DNA of 64,000 nucleotides, from contig CAWDEX010000002.1 in the NCBI GenBank assembly GCA_963801475.1, forward strand, positions 868,001 through 932,000, written 5' to 3'. Each line of letters begins with the position of its first letter. Position 1 is the first letter of the stretch. Shown here piece after piece: positions 34,400 to 43,694 of the stretch. Position numbers and translations under genes: made by a program. This DNA comes from DAOMFB01 sp963801475 (GTDB taxonomy: Bacteria; Acidobacteriota; Thermoanaerobaculia; UBA5066). The notes beneath the pieces are model-generated. The model did not search any database, had not been told where the DNA came from, and saw only the letters and a list, made by a program, of their open reading frames with translations.

Positions 34400-37018
34400 T
34401 CAGGTCGGCGTGACGCCGTGCTTCGCGCAGAGCTCCGTAAACGGCCGCCGCCGGTAGCCGGTGGCGAAGACCCGCTCGGCAATCGGGCGGGCTTCGGCGG
34501 TCCGGCTCGAAAGGAGAAGAGCGGTCGCGTGACGGGCCAGCTGGTAGGGGGTCCTGTCGCCTCGGGCGACCGCCTTCGAGCAGGCTTCGAGCGCGGCGGA
34601 GAGGAGCGGACCGGCGTCGCCGCTTCGCCCGGAAGCGAGGTAGAGCGCTGCCAGCCGGAGGCGAAGGTCCGTCGCGTCGGAGCCGTCGGGGCCGGACGAC
34701 TTCTCGGCGAGGGCGAGAGCCCGGCGGTATGTCGCCTCCGCCTCGCGGGACTTCTCCAGAGCGCGCTCGATGTCGCCCAGGACCATCAGGAGGACCCCGA
34801 GCGCCGGGTGCTCCGGCGAGAGGGCCTTCTCCACGACGCCGACGGCGTGCCGCTGCTGCGGCTCCGCCTCGGCGGCGCGGCCCGTGTCGCGAAGGAGCGT
34901 CGAGAGGCGGTGCAGGTCGAAGGCGACGCTGGGATGGTCCGGCCCGAGTGATTTCCGGTCGGCCTCGAGCGCACGCCGCTGGAGCGCCTCGGCCTCGGTG
35001 TAACGCCCGAGGTCGCGGTAGACGGTCGAGAGGTTCGACTCGGTCACCGCGACGTTTGCGTGGTCCGGGCCGACGGCCTTCCGGAGGATCGCGAGCGACC
35101 TCTCGAAGCAGTCCACGGCCGTCCTGTAGTCGCCCCGGACCTGCGCGACGTTCGCCAGGTTGTTCAGGGCGACCGCGACGTCGGCGTGGTCCTTCCCCGA
35201 CGTCTTCTCTAGAAGGGCGATGACGCGGCGGAACATCTCCTCGGCCTTGTCGTACTTCTCGAGGTTGAAGTAGAGCGACGCCAGATTGTTCAGGCTGAAG
35301 CCGACGTCCGGATGGTCGGGGCCGAGAAGGCTCTCCTGGATCTCGAGGGCGCGGCGCTCGAGAGCTTCGGCCTCGGCGTACTTCCCGACCAGGTTGTAGA
35401 CGTTCGCGAGGTTGGTCAGGGCGGTCGCCACGTCGCGGCTTCGCGGGCCCGACGCCTTCTCGAGGATGCCAAGGGCCCGCTTGTGGAGGGCCTCGGCCTC
35501 GGCGTACTTCGCCACGTCCTGCTGGAAGACCCCGAAGTTGTCCAGGGTCTTCCCGACGTCGGCATGGCCGGGGCCGAGCGCCTTCTCCTGCAGGGCGAGC
35601 GCCTCGCGGTAGAGCGGTTCCGCCTTCTCGTACTGCCCCATGCGCCGGTAGATGACGGCGTTCTGGGCCAGGGCCTGCCCGATCGCCGCCGGGTCGGGAG
35701 GCGACGCGGCGCGGAGCTGCGCGAGGCCCTTCGCCCCCAGGTCCAGGGCCTGCGGATAGAGGCCCAGCTCCGCGTAGGCGCTCGCCATCGTGTAGAGGAG
35801 GGTCCCTTTCACCTCGGGCTCCTCCTTCAGCCCCGCCTCGATCTCCCGGCTCGCCTTGTCGAGCAGCTCGCGCGCCGTCACGCTGTTGCCGCGGCTCTCG
35901 CCCGGCTCGGAGATCTCGAAGAGGTTCACGAGGAACCCGGAGACGCGTCGGGACGTCGCGGCTTCGCGGTTCGCCCGCCGCTCCTCCTTCCGGATCCGGA
36001 GCGCCTGCCACGTCATGCCGGCGGCGACGAGGGTCAGGAGAACGACGGCGGCGGCGACCGCGGCGCGCGTCAGCCGCCGACGCGGTTTCTCCCGGATCCA
36101 CGACAGGCGCTCGGCCGTGTCGATGGCCGAAGGGCGGACTCCCGGCTCCGGGGCCTTGAGGCGGTTGATGAGGGCCGTCAGGTCGGCGTCGAGGCCGGCC
36201 ACAGGAAGGCTCTCGGCGCTCTGCGCCCGGGCCAGCCGGGCCAGCGGGTCGAGCTCCGGCGGAAACGGCGGCTTCCCGGTAAAGAGCTCCTGGAGGACGA
36301 GGCCGCAGGAGTACATGTCGCTGGCCGTCGTCGCGGGCTGGCCGCGCGCCTGCTCCGGGCTCATGTAGCCCACCGTTCCGACGAGGGAGCCGAGCCGTGT
36401 CACGGCGTCGGATCCCGGCTCCCCTTCGGCGGAGTCCGCGAAGGGAAGCGGGGTCGTCGCGTCCGTGTCGCCCCTTGGAGCCTCCGGGATCAGTGCCGGG
36501 ACAGGCCTCCCGTCGAGGACGACCGTGGTCAGGGACTCGGGAAGGGTCCGGGCGAGGCCGAAGTCGAGCACCTTCACGTCCCCCGCCGCCGTGACCATGA
36601 CGTTCGACGGCTTCAGGTCGCGGTGGACGATCCCCTTGGCATGAGCCGCCACGAGGACGCTGACGATCTGCTCGGCGAGGCGCATCTTCGTGGCGCGGTC
36701 CGGGCCGGAGCCGATGACCTCTGCCAGCGTCCGGCCGTCGATCAGCTCGAGGACGAGGAAGTCGCGCTCCGGCGTCTCGAGGTAGTCGTGGATCTGGCAG
36801 ATGTGGGGGTGCTTCAGCTGCGACAGGACGCGGGCCTCGCGGAGGAAGCGCGCCTTGCGGTCCGGGTCGAGGTGCGCCCCGCGGATGGCCTTGAGCGCCA
36901 CGCGCCGCTGCAGCTTCTCGTCGAAGCCGAGATAAACGGAGCCCATGCCGCCGGCCCCGACGAATCCGACGACACGAACATGCCCGAACTGGCATCCGAC
37001 GAGATCGTGCTCGTCCAC
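34400..37018 (-). CDS. Receptor Ser/Thr protein kinase with tetratricopeptide repeats
   Basis: 872 residues. The kinase domain (residues about 15-300) has GAGGMGSVYLG, VALKAI, HRDLKPSN near 126 and DFGLART near 146, all intact. A membrane helix near residues 322-345 (AAVAAAVVLLTLVAAGM) is followed by a coiled stretch and about ten TPR_12-type repeats of 42 residues (for example ALGPGHADVGKTLDNFGVFQ, GPDHPDVGFSLNNLASLYFN) to about residue 770. Unlike the four other TPR-type kinases here it lacks the TolB-like domain. The TPR part should be periplasmic and bind partner proteins. The start is GTG 37018, only 12 nt after a TAGAAT -10 on this strand, so the leader is about 5 nt or none. It is divergent from the kinase at 37164. 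Confidence 0.9.
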   Translation of the reverse strand: MDEHDLVGCQFGHVRVVGFVGAGGMGSVYLGFDEKLQRRVALKAIRGAHLDPDRKARFLREARVLSQLKHPHICQIHDYLETPERDFLVLELIDGRTLAEVIGSGPDRATKMRLAEQIVSVLVAAHAKGIVHRDLKPSNVMVTAAGDVKVLDFGLARTLPESLTTVVLDGRPVPALIPEAPRGDTDATTPLPFADSAEGEPGSDAVTRLGSLVGTVGYMSPEQARGQPATTASDMYSCGLVLQELFTGKPPFPPELDPLARLARAQSAESLPVAGLDADLTALINRLKAPEPGVRPSAIDTAERLSWIREKPRRRLTRAAVAAAVVLLTLVAAGMTWQALRIRKEERRANREAATSRRVSGFLVNLFEISEPGESRGNSVTARELLDKASREIEAGLKEEPEVKGTLLYTMASAYAELGLYPQALDLGAKGLAQLRAASPPDPAAIGQALAQNAVIYRRMGQYEKAEPLYREALALQEKALGPGHADVGKTLDNFGVFQQDVAKYAEAEALHKRALGILEKASGPRSRDVATALTNLANVYNLVGKYAEAEALERRALEIQESLLGPDHPDVGFSLNNLASLYFNLEKYDKAEEMFRRVIALLEKTSGKDHADVAVALNNLANVAQVRGDYRTAVDCFERSLAILRKAVGPDHANVAVTESNLSTVYRDLGRYTEAEALQRRALEADRKSLGPDHPSVAFDLHRLSTLLRDTGRAAEAEPQQRHAVGVVEKALSPEHPALGVLLMVLGDIERALEKSREAEATYRRALALAEKSSGPDGSDATDLRLRLAALYLASGRSGDAGPLLSAALEACSKAVARGDRTPYQLARHATALLLSSRTAEARPIAERVFATGYRRRPFTELCAKHGVTPT

Positions 37019-37029
37019 GGTTTGACGAG

Positions 37030-37069
37030 GATTCTAGGGCCGCCGAAGTGCGCCGGCCGGACTAGAATC
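37030..37069. promoter_or_regulatory. Symmetrical divergent promoters: inverted GATTCTAG/CTAGAATC
   Basis: GATTCTAG (37030-37037) and CTAGAATC (37062-37069) are exact reverse complements 24 nt apart. Each contains TAGAAT in the direction of its gene, so they look like the two -10 elements of back-to-back promoters for the kinase genes at 37018 and 37164. The space between them is too short for two independent -35 boxes, so the promoters probably compete or share an activator. Confidence 0.5.
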
Positions 37070-37163
37070 GCCGCAAGAAACGAGGATCTTTCGGGCCGCC
37101 GGATCGAGGCGACGCGCCGGGGGGACGTTCGCGCCCGATCCTCCGACCCGGAGAGGTAATGCG

Positions 37164-39548
37164 ATGACCCTCTCCGCCGGTACGCGCGTCGGCCCCTACG
37201 AAATCCTGTCGCCCCTCGGCGCCGGTGGTATGGGTGAGGTCTGGCGGGCGTGGGACACGCGGCTGGATCGGGAAGTCGCCCTCAAGGTGGTCCACGCGCA
37301 GCTCGCGACGGACGCCGAACGGATTTCTCGTTTCGAGCAGGAAGCGAAGGCGGCGGCCCGGCTCGACCACCCGAACATCCTCGTCGTCCACGACGTCGGG
37401 ACGCACGAAGGGAGCCCGTACATCGTCTCGGAGCTTCTGGAAGGCCGATCCCTCCGGGAGCTTCTCGGATCGCCCCTTCCGCCGAAGAAGGCCGTCGAGA
37501 TCGCGATCCAGATCGCCCACGGACTCTCGGCCGCGCACGAGAAAGGGATCGTCCACCGGGACCTGAAGCCCGAAAACGTCTTCGTGACGAAGGACGCGCG
37601 GGTGAAGATCCTCGACTTCGGCGTCGCAAAGCTGACGCAACCCGCCTCCGGCGCCGTGGGCACCGACATCAGTACGATCGAGATGACGGAGCCGGGAACG
37701 GTGATGGGGACGGTCGGCTACATGTCGCCGGAACAGGTGCAGGGGAAGCCGGTCGACGCGAGGAGCGACCTCTTCTCGTTCGGCGCCGTCCTGTACGAAA
37801 TGTTCTCCGGGAAGAGGCCCTTCCACCGGGGGACCGCTCCCGAGACGCTGACGGCAATCCTCCGGGAAGAGCCGCCGGATCTCGCCGAGACGAACAGGAA
37901 CATCTCTCCCGAGCTGAAGCGGCTCGTCCGGCACTGCCTGGAGAAGGAGCCGGGACAGCGCTTCCAGTCGGCCCGGGACGTCCTCTTCGATCTCGAGGAG
38001 GCCTCGAAGCAGCTGGGGACGAAGCCGGTCGCCCCGATGTCTGTCGCCGGCGTCTTTCTTCACAGAAATCGCTCCTCGGTAGCGGCCGCGGCGCTGATCG
38101 TGGCCGTTGCGATCGGGGCCGGGCTCTGGTGGAAGACGAGGGGGGGCGCGGGGGCGGTCGGCACGCGGCTGGCCGTCCTCCCCTTCGAGAACCTGACGGG
38201 CGATCCCGAGCAGGCCTACCTCGCGGACGGGATCCACGAGTCGCTCATCACAGACCTCGCGCGGCTCAGCGGCTTTTCCCGCGTCATAGCACGTCCCTCC
38301 GTGATGTCCTATGCGAAGACGACGAAGAAGCTCGCCCAGATCGGGAAAGAGCTGGGGGTCGACACGCTCGTGACGGGCTCGGTGATGCGGGCGGCTGCGA
38401 AGCTCAAGGTCACGGCGCACCTGATCAAGGCGGGAAGCGAGGAGCACGTCTGGTCGGAGAGTTACGAGCGGGATCCGCGCGACATCCTCTCCCTTCAGAA
38501 CGAGATCGTCCGGTCGATCGCGCAGAAGGCTAAGCTGGCCCTCACGCCAGCCGAACAGACCCGGCTGGCCGCCGCACGGCCCGTCTCCGCCGAGGCCTAC
38601 GAGGCGTACCTCAAGGGGAAGTACCAGCTCAACAAGATGACCCCGGAAGGGTTCGGGAAGGCCCTTGCCTACCTGAACCAGGCTGCGGAGATGGACCCGA
38701 CGAACCCGCTGCCGCAGGCGGCGCTGGCGCTCGCGTACGCCCGGATGGGACACGAACGGTTCCCCGACGCCTTCACGCGGGCGCGTCAGGCCGCCGCGAA
38801 GGCGCAGGAGCTGGGGGGCGAGCCGCTCGCCGAGATGTACCAGGCGCTCGGGATGACCAAGCTCTACTCGGACTGGGACTACGAAGGCGCGGCGAAGGAC
38901 TTCCGGCGAGCGATGGAGTTGAACCCGAGCCTTGGTGACCCCCATCGGGATTACTCGTGGTTCCTCCATCTCACCGGACGCCGGGCGGAGGCCCTCGCGG
39001 AGATGAAGCGGGCGCAGGAACTGGAGCCGCTGACGCCCCTCTTCTTCGCGGACCGGGGCTGGCAGCTCTGGTGGAACGGAAAGAATGACGAGGCGTTGGC
39101 GGAAGCCCGGAAGTCCATCGATCTGGATCCGAAGTTCGCTTACGGGCGTGCCGTCGTCGGATACGTCCTGGCGGAGCAGGGGAAGTTCGACGAGGCGATC
39201 ACCGAGCATCAGAAGGCCGGCGCGGACGATCCCGACTGGCGGTGGTGCCTGACCCGGACGTACGCCCAGGCAGGACGGAAGGACGAGGCACGGAAAGCGC
39301 TGGGGAAGTTCCTGGGACAGAAGCCCGAAGCCACCGGTGATTGGGCCGGGTGGTTCTTGGCGGAGACGTATGCGGCGCTCGGAGAGAACGACGATGCGTT
39401 CCGCTGGCTGGACGAGTGCTACCGGAAACGATCCAGCTTCCTGCCGTGGGCCGGGCAGAACCCGGCGTACGCCCCTCTTCGGTCGGACCCGCGATTCCAG
39501 GATCTCGTCAAACGGGTGAAATCGCCGCCGGGCCCGCCGAGCCGATGA
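37164..39548 (+). CDS. Receptor Ser/Thr protein kinase, TolB-like and TPR sensor
   Basis: 794 residues. Kinase domain with GAGGMGEVWRA near residue 20, VALKVV, HRDLKPENVF near 131, DFGVAKL near 150 and GYMSPEQ near 185. A membrane helix (VAAAALIVAVAIGAGLWW, about residues 303-321) is followed by a TolB/FlgO-like domain (RLAVLPFENLTGDPEQAYLADGI ... SGFSRVIARPSVMSYAKT ... GVDTLVTGSV) to about 470, then TPR repeats to the C-terminus. The design is a membrane receptor; the ligand and kinase substrates are unknown. GAGAGG precedes the ATG by about 6 nt. Its TGA overlaps the next kinase ATG in ATGA, giving translational coupling. It is closely related, also at DNA level, to the gene at 47268. Confidence 0.92.
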   Translation: MTLSAGTRVGPYEILSPLGAGGMGEVWRAWDTRLDREVALKVVHAQLATDAERISRFEQEAKAAARLDHPNILVVHDVGTHEGSPYIVSELLEGRSLRELLGSPLPPKKAVEIAIQIAHGLSAAHEKGIVHRDLKPENVFVTKDARVKILDFGVAKLTQPASGAVGTDISTIEMTEPGTVMGTVGYMSPEQVQGKPVDARSDLFSFGAVLYEMFSGKRPFHRGTAPETLTAILREEPPDLAETNRNISPELKRLVRHCLEKEPGQRFQSARDVLFDLEEASKQLGTKPVAPMSVAGVFLHRNRSSVAAAALIVAVAIGAGLWWKTRGGAGAVGTRLAVLPFENLTGDPEQAYLADGIHESLITDLARLSGFSRVIARPSVMSYAKTTKKLAQIGKELGVDTLVTGSVMRAAAKLKVTAHLIKAGSEEHVWSESYERDPRDILSLQNEIVRSIAQKAKLALTPAEQTRLAAARPVSAEAYEAYLKGKYQLNKMTPEGFGKALAYLNQAAEMDPTNPLPQAALALAYARMGHERFPDAFTRARQAAAKAQELGGEPLAEMYQALGMTKLYSDWDYEGAAKDFRRAMELNPSLGDPHRDYSWFLHLTGRRAEALAEMKRAQELEPLTPLFFADRGWQLWWNGKNDEALAEARKSIDLDPKFAYGRAVVGYVLAEQGKFDEAITEHQKAGADDPDWRWCLTRTYAQAGRKDEARKALGKFLGQKPEATGDWAGWFLAETYAALGENDDAFRWLDECYRKRSSFLPWAGQNPAYAPLRSDPRFQDLVKRVKSPPGPPSR

Positions 39549-42205
39549 GTCTCTCCGCCGGCTCCCGCCTCGGTCCTTACGAGATCCTCGGCCCGCTCGG
39601 CGCGGGCGGGATGGGGGCGGTCTTCCGGGCGCGGGACGCGCGGCTCGACCGGGAGGTCGCGATCAAGGTCCTCTCCGACGACCTCGCCGGGGATCCCGAT
39701 TCACTCCACCGCTTCCGCCACGAGGCGAAAGTCGTGGCGGCGCTCTCGCACCCCAACATCCTGTCGATCTTCGACGTCGGGACCGAGAACGGGATCTCGT
39801 ACGCCGTGATGGAACTGCTCGAAGGGGAGACGCTTCGTGAGCGGCTCCGCGCCGGCCCGCTCGGGCCGGCAGAGGCGGTCGAGCGCGCGCTGCAGCTGGC
39901 GAGGGGCCTCGCCGCGGCGCACGGGAAGGGAATCGTCCACCGCGATCTGAAGCCGGAGAACCTCTTCCTCACGAAGGACGGCCTCCTGAAGATTCTCGAT
40001 TTCGGGCTGGCCAAGCGGACCGTGGCTCCACGGGAGACGCGTGCGGCCGACCAGCCGACGACGCGTCTCGTGACCGCGCCGGGAGTCGTCGTCGGGACGC
40101 TCGCCTACATGTCGCCGGAGCAGGTCGAGGCCGGGCCCGTCGACCCGCGGGCGGACGTCTTCGCCTTTGGCGCGATCCTCTACGAGATGCTCTCCGGGCG
40201 GATGGCGTTCCGGCGGAGCACCATCACGGAAACGATGATCGCGGTCCTCCGGGAGGAGCCGCCGGAGCTGTCGTCGTCGGGCGCGAGGGTTTCCCCGGGG
40301 CTCGACGACATCGTCCGTCGCTGTCTGAGGAAGAAGCGCGAGGACCGGTTCGCGTCGGCGGCCGAGCTGGTTTCGGTGCTTCAGGCGATAGCAAGCGGTT
40401 CGGACGACGTCGCGCGGAAGTTCGGCGCGGGCCTGAGCAGGAAACCGGGAGCGCTTCTCCTTGCCGGAATCGGCGCGGTGATTCTCCTCGCGGCCGCGGG
40501 CCTTCTCCTCTCGCGGCGTCCCGGGCGAAGCGCCGGAGGCGCCGGGGGGCCGCGCCGCGTTGCAGTCCTGCCGTTCGAGAACCTCGGGGCCCCGGCGGAC
40601 GACTACTTCGCCGACGGCATCACCGACGAGATCCGGGGAAAGCTGACGTCGCTGAAAGGGCTCGAGGTGATCGCCCGCGGCAGCTCGGCACCCTACCGCA
40701 AGACGACGAAAGCTCCGGCGGAGATCGCGCGCGAGCTCGGCGTCGGGTACCTGCTGACGGCGACGGTGCGCTGGGAGAAGAGCGCCGGCAGGAACCGGGT
40801 GAAGGTCAGTCCGGAGCTCGTCGAGGTCGCAGAGAAGGGAGCGCCCGCGGTCCGGTGGCAGGAGCCGTTCGACGCGGAGCTGACCGACGTCTTCCAGGTC
40901 CAGTCGGACATCGCCTCACGCGTCGCCCGCGCCCTCGGCGTGGCCCTCGGCGCCGGCGAGGAGAGGCGTCTCGTCGAGAAGCCGACGGGCCGCCTCGACG
41001 CCTACGAGGCGTTCCTCCATGGCGAGGGGGCCTCGAGGGCGCTCGGCGTTTCCGACCCGCCGTCGCTCCGGAAGGCGATCGCCTTCTACGAGGACGCCGT
41101 CGCGCTCGACCCGTCCTTCGCGCAGGCGTGGGCGCGGCTTTCCCGCGCCAGCGTCCTTCTCTACAACAACAGCGCGCCCGACCCCGCGCTGGCGAAGCGA
41201 GCCCTCGAGGCGGCTGAGCGGGCTGTGAAGCTGGCGCCTGGCCGTCCGGAGGGGTATGGAGCGCTCGGCTCGTACCAGCACGCCGTCGCGAACGACTATC
41301 CCCGTGCGCTCGCGTACTACGTGGAGGGGCAGAAGAAGGCCCCGGCGGACGGCGACCTCCTCTCGGCGGCCGCTTCGACGGAGATGCGGCTCGGTCGGTG
41401 GGCCGAGGCGCTGGAGCACCTCCGGGAAGCCGATCGCCTCGATCCCCGCTCCGTCGCGACGAAACGGCGCCTCGGGTTCGTGCTGCTCTACCTGAGGCGG
41501 TACGGCGACGCGCGCGATGCGTGCGACCGCGGCCTCACGCTGGCTCCCACCAACCTCGCCCTGATCGAATGGAAGGCGATGACGTATCTCGCCGAGGGAG
41601 ACCTCGCGAAAGCCCGGAGCGTCTCGGGAGCGCCGCCCGCGGGAGTGGAGCCGACGGCTCTGGTCGCGTTCTTCGCAACGTATCAGGACCTCGTCTGGGT
41701 CCTCACGTCGGAGCAACAGGACCTGCTGCTCCGGCTGACGCCGGCCGCCTTCGACGGCAACCGGGGCGCGTGGGGAATCCACCTCGCGCAGGCGTCGGCC
41801 CTGCGACGGGATGCGGCGAAGACGCGCGTTTACGCGGAGGAGGCCCGGAAGGCCTACGAAGAGCAGCTCCGCGGGGCGCCCGGGAACGCCCAGCAGCACA
41901 CCCTCCTCGGCGTCGCGCTGGCCTATCTGGGGCGGAGGACGGAAGCCGTCCGGGAGGGGGAGCGGGGCGTGGCGCTCCTGCCGGTGTCGAAGGACGCGTA
42001 CGCCGGGACCTACATGCAGCACCAGCTTGCGCGGATCCACATCCTCCTCGGGGAGACGGAGAAGGCGCTCGACCTTCTCGAGCCTCTGCTCTCGATGCCG
42101 TACTTCCTCTCGCCGGGATGGCTCCGGATCGACCCGACACTCGATCCGCTCCGCGGGAACCGGAGATTCGAGAAGCTGGTCGAAGGGGGGGGACCGGGAG
42201 CCTGA
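39545..42205 (+). CDS. Receptor Ser/Thr protein kinase, TolB-like and TPR sensor (second of a coupled pair)
   Basis: 886 residues from ATG 39545, which overlaps the preceding TGA. An upstream in-frame start at 39341 would lie inside the previous gene and is rejected. Kinase motifs: GAGGMGAVFRA, VAIKVL, HRDLKPENLF near 132, DFGLAKR near 152 and AYMSPEQ. The membrane helix is at about residues 302-323. A TolB-like domain follows (RRVAVLPFENLGAPADDYFADGI, KGLEVIARGSSAPYRKTT). TPR-type repeats run from about 480, with a longer helical C-terminal region than its neighbour. The kinase lobes are less similar to those of 37164 than 37164 is to 47268. Coupling suggests the two products work together, possibly as a heterodimer. 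Confidence 0.9.
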   Translation: MSLSAGSRLGPYEILGPLGAGGMGAVFRARDARLDREVAIKVLSDDLAGDPDSLHRFRHEAKVVAALSHPNILSIFDVGTENGISYAVMELLEGETLRERLRAGPLGPAEAVERALQLARGLAAAHGKGIVHRDLKPENLFLTKDGLLKILDFGLAKRTVAPRETRAADQPTTRLVTAPGVVVGTLAYMSPEQVEAGPVDPRADVFAFGAILYEMLSGRMAFRRSTITETMIAVLREEPPELSSSGARVSPGLDDIVRRCLRKKREDRFASAAELVSVLQAIASGSDDVARKFGAGLSRKPGALLLAGIGAVILLAAAGLLLSRRPGRSAGGAGGPRRVAVLPFENLGAPADDYFADGITDEIRGKLTSLKGLEVIARGSSAPYRKTTKAPAEIARELGVGYLLTATVRWEKSAGRNRVKVSPELVEVAEKGAPAVRWQEPFDAELTDVFQVQSDIASRVARALGVALGAGEERRLVEKPTGRLDAYEAFLHGEGASRALGVSDPPSLRKAIAFYEDAVALDPSFAQAWARLSRASVLLYNNSAPDPALAKRALEAAERAVKLAPGRPEGYGALGSYQHAVANDYPRALAYYVEGQKKAPADGDLLSAAASTEMRLGRWAEALEHLREADRLDPRSVATKRRLGFVLLYLRRYGDARDACDRGLTLAPTNLALIEWKAMTYLAEGDLAKARSVSGAPPAGVEPTALVAFFATYQDLVWVLTSEQQDLLLRLTPAAFDGNRGAWGIHLAQASALRRDAAKTRVYAEEARKAYEEQLRGAPGNAQQHTLLGVALAYLGRRTEAVREGERGVALLPVSKDAYAGTYMQHQLARIHILLGETEKALDLLEPLLSMPYFLSPGWLRIDPTLDPLRGNRRFEKLVEGGGPGA

Positions 42206-42227
42206 TCCTCCCCGGGCGGACGGCCGA

Positions 42228-42785
42228 TTATGTCCTCCGTCGCGCCTCTTCCAGCCGGATGGCTCCGGGAAAGAGGAAGTCGTTCTCGAGGCGGATGTGA
42301 CGGTGAAGGTCCTCTTCGAGCGCCACGAGGCCGGCATAGAGGGCCTTGAGCGGCGAGGACGCGTCGGGGGGAAGCGCGTAACCGTTCGCTGCGGCGCGCA
42401 GCTCCGCGAGGATCCCCTCGGCCGTGTCGTGTTCCGCGATCATCATCCGGATCGGGTTCCGCACCGTCCCGAAGCACGACTCGGCCGGGCGTCCGCCGGT
42501 GCCTGCCGCTTTCTCCAGCGCCTCGATGTAGGGGAAGAGGATCTGCTCCTCCTTTTGCATGTGAGGCGCGAGATCGCCCGAGAGCTGGTAGACGAGGGCC
42601 TCCACGCGCCGCGTCCCGGGAAGCCCCTGGCCGTGGACGGAGCGCACCTGCGCGGCCAACGGGGGCAGCGACACGATCGCCCGGAGCGTGAACACGTGGT
42701 GCGTTTCGAGAATGAACCGGACGAGCGCCGTGAGGGACTCCATTTCCCAGTCACGCCCCGCGGCGGCTGCTCCGTGCGACTTCAT
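42228..42785 (-). CDS. Hemerythrin-like di-iron protein (RIC/ScdA C-terminal domain only)
   Basis: 185 residues. It is the C-terminal, di-iron hemerythrin-like half of an iron-sulfur-cluster repair protein: THHVFTLRAI, LAPHMQKEEQILFPYIEALE, IRMMIAEHDTAEG and EEDLHRHIRLENDFLFPGAIRLE supply the His/Glu ligands in the expected order. It lacks the N-terminal ScdA domain with the CC pair that its neighbour at 42927 has. The two are about half identical, so this is a shortened tandem duplicate. The family repairs Fe-S clusters damaged by NO or oxidants; whether the domain alone suffices is unknown. A palindrome ATGACGGCCGTCAT is centred 57 nt upstream of the ATG, and its own promoter is likely. AGGGGG lies 7 nt before the ATG. 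Confidence 0.85.
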   Translation of the reverse strand: MKSHGAAAAGRDWEMESLTALVRFILETHHVFTLRAIVSLPPLAAQVRSVHGQGLPGTRRVEALVYQLSGDLAPHMQKEEQILFPYIEALEKAAGTGGRPAESCFGTVRNPIRMMIAEHDTAEGILAELRAAANGYALPPDASSPLKALYAGLVALEEDLHRHIRLENDFLFPGAIRLEEARRRT

Positions 42786-42835
42786 CTCGAGACCCCCTGG
42801 CGCGCCACCTTAATGTCCCCGTCCGTTCGCCGCCT

Positions 42836-42849
42836 ATGACGGCCGTCAT
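42836..42849. promoter_or_regulatory. 14-bp perfect palindrome ATGACGGCCGTCAT, candidate CRP/FNR-family site
   Basis: The core is TGAC-N4-GTCA, the form bound by some CRP/FNR-family nitrosative-stress regulators such as HcpR. It is 51 nt from the start of the hemerythrin gene at 42785. A CATTAA/ACATTA -10-like hexamer is centred about 30 nt downstream, the class II activator spacing. A near copy lies at the same distance before the next ric gene. Confidence 0.55.
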
Positions 42850-42926
42850 GGACCTGAGGGCCTGGACGCCCCCGGGGGCTGGCAGCTCCCACGGCGGGGC
42901 GGGCGTACCGTCCGCGGGACGGCTGG

Positions 42927-43643
42927 TTACGCTCGTCCGGCGGCCTGCTCCAGCCGGAGGGCGCGGGGGAAGAGGATGTTGTTCTCGAGGTGGATGTGCC
43001 GGTGAAGATCCTCCTCGAGTCCCTTCAGCCCGGCGTAGAGGGCCTGGAAGGACGTGCACGCGTCCGAGGGGAGCTCGTAGCCGTGCGTGACGTCGCGCAG
43101 CGTCCGGAGAAGCGCCCCGGCGGCATCATGCTCCGCCATCATCATCCGGATCGGGTTCCTCACGCTCCCGAAGCACGAGGGGGGCGGCTGGGTGCCGAGC
43201 CTCGCCACCTCATCGAAGGAGGCGATGTAGGGGAAGAGGATCTGCTCCTCCTTCTGCAGGTGCGGCGCGAGGTCGCCCGAAAGGTCTTGCACCAGGGCGG
43301 CGACGTCCCGCGTCTCGGGATGCGCCTCACCGTGGCGACCGCGGACCTTCGTCGCCAGCGCCGGGAGCGACGAGATGGCCTCGCGCGTGAAGACGTGGTG
43401 CGTCTCGACGATGAACCGGAGGAGCTCGGTGAGCGACTCTTTCTCCCACGCGCGGTCCGAAGGGCGCCCGCCGGTGCCGATGAGCGAGGCGAGTTGTCCG
43501 GGGTCGACCCCCGCGCGGCGGCAGGCCTCGGCGACTGTCGCCTCGCCGCCGCAGCAGAAGTCGATCCCCAGCTTTTCGAGTACGGGGATGGCTCCGGGAT
43601 TCGCGATCGCAAGCTGGCCGATGGTGTCGGTCTCGAAAGACAT
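42927..43643 (-). CDS. ric: Iron-sulfur cluster repair di-iron protein (RIC/ScdA/YtfE)
   Basis: 238 residues from ATG 43643, with GGGAGGAC upstream. It is complete. The N-terminal ScdA domain (residues about 5-60) has the conserved cysteine pair in LGIDFCCGGEATVAEACRRAG. The hemerythrin-like domain has THHVFTREAI, LAPHLQKEEQILFPYI, MMMAEHDAAG and HRHIHLENNILFPRA. Family members are cytoplasmic, bind a di-iron centre and restore Fe-S clusters after NO or peroxide damage. A [4Fe-4S] class I fumarase, a typical client, is encoded at 52036, though not next to it. An upstream palindrome (43695-43708) is 52 nt from the start. The downstream gene at 42228 is a shorter paralog. Confidence 0.92.
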   Translation of the reverse strand: MSFETDTIGQLAIANPGAIPVLEKLGIDFCCGGEATVAEACRRAGVDPGQLASLIGTGGRPSDRAWEKESLTELLRFIVETHHVFTREAISSLPALATKVRGRHGEAHPETRDVAALVQDLSGDLAPHLQKEEQILFPYIASFDEVARLGTQPPPSCFGSVRNPIRMMMAEHDAAGALLRTLRDVTHGYELPSDACTSFQALYAGLKGLEEDLHRHIHLENNILFPRALRLEQAAGRA

Positions 43644-43694
43644 TCGGGCCGTCCTCCCGGCCGCGGACGATAGGAACCTCCCGCGTCGCCACCT

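Noticed and set aside
39341..39544. Upstream in-frame start for the second kinase of the coupled pair
   Set aside because: It would lie inside the previous kinase gene and add residues unlike the family; ATG 39545 aligns with all paralogs.
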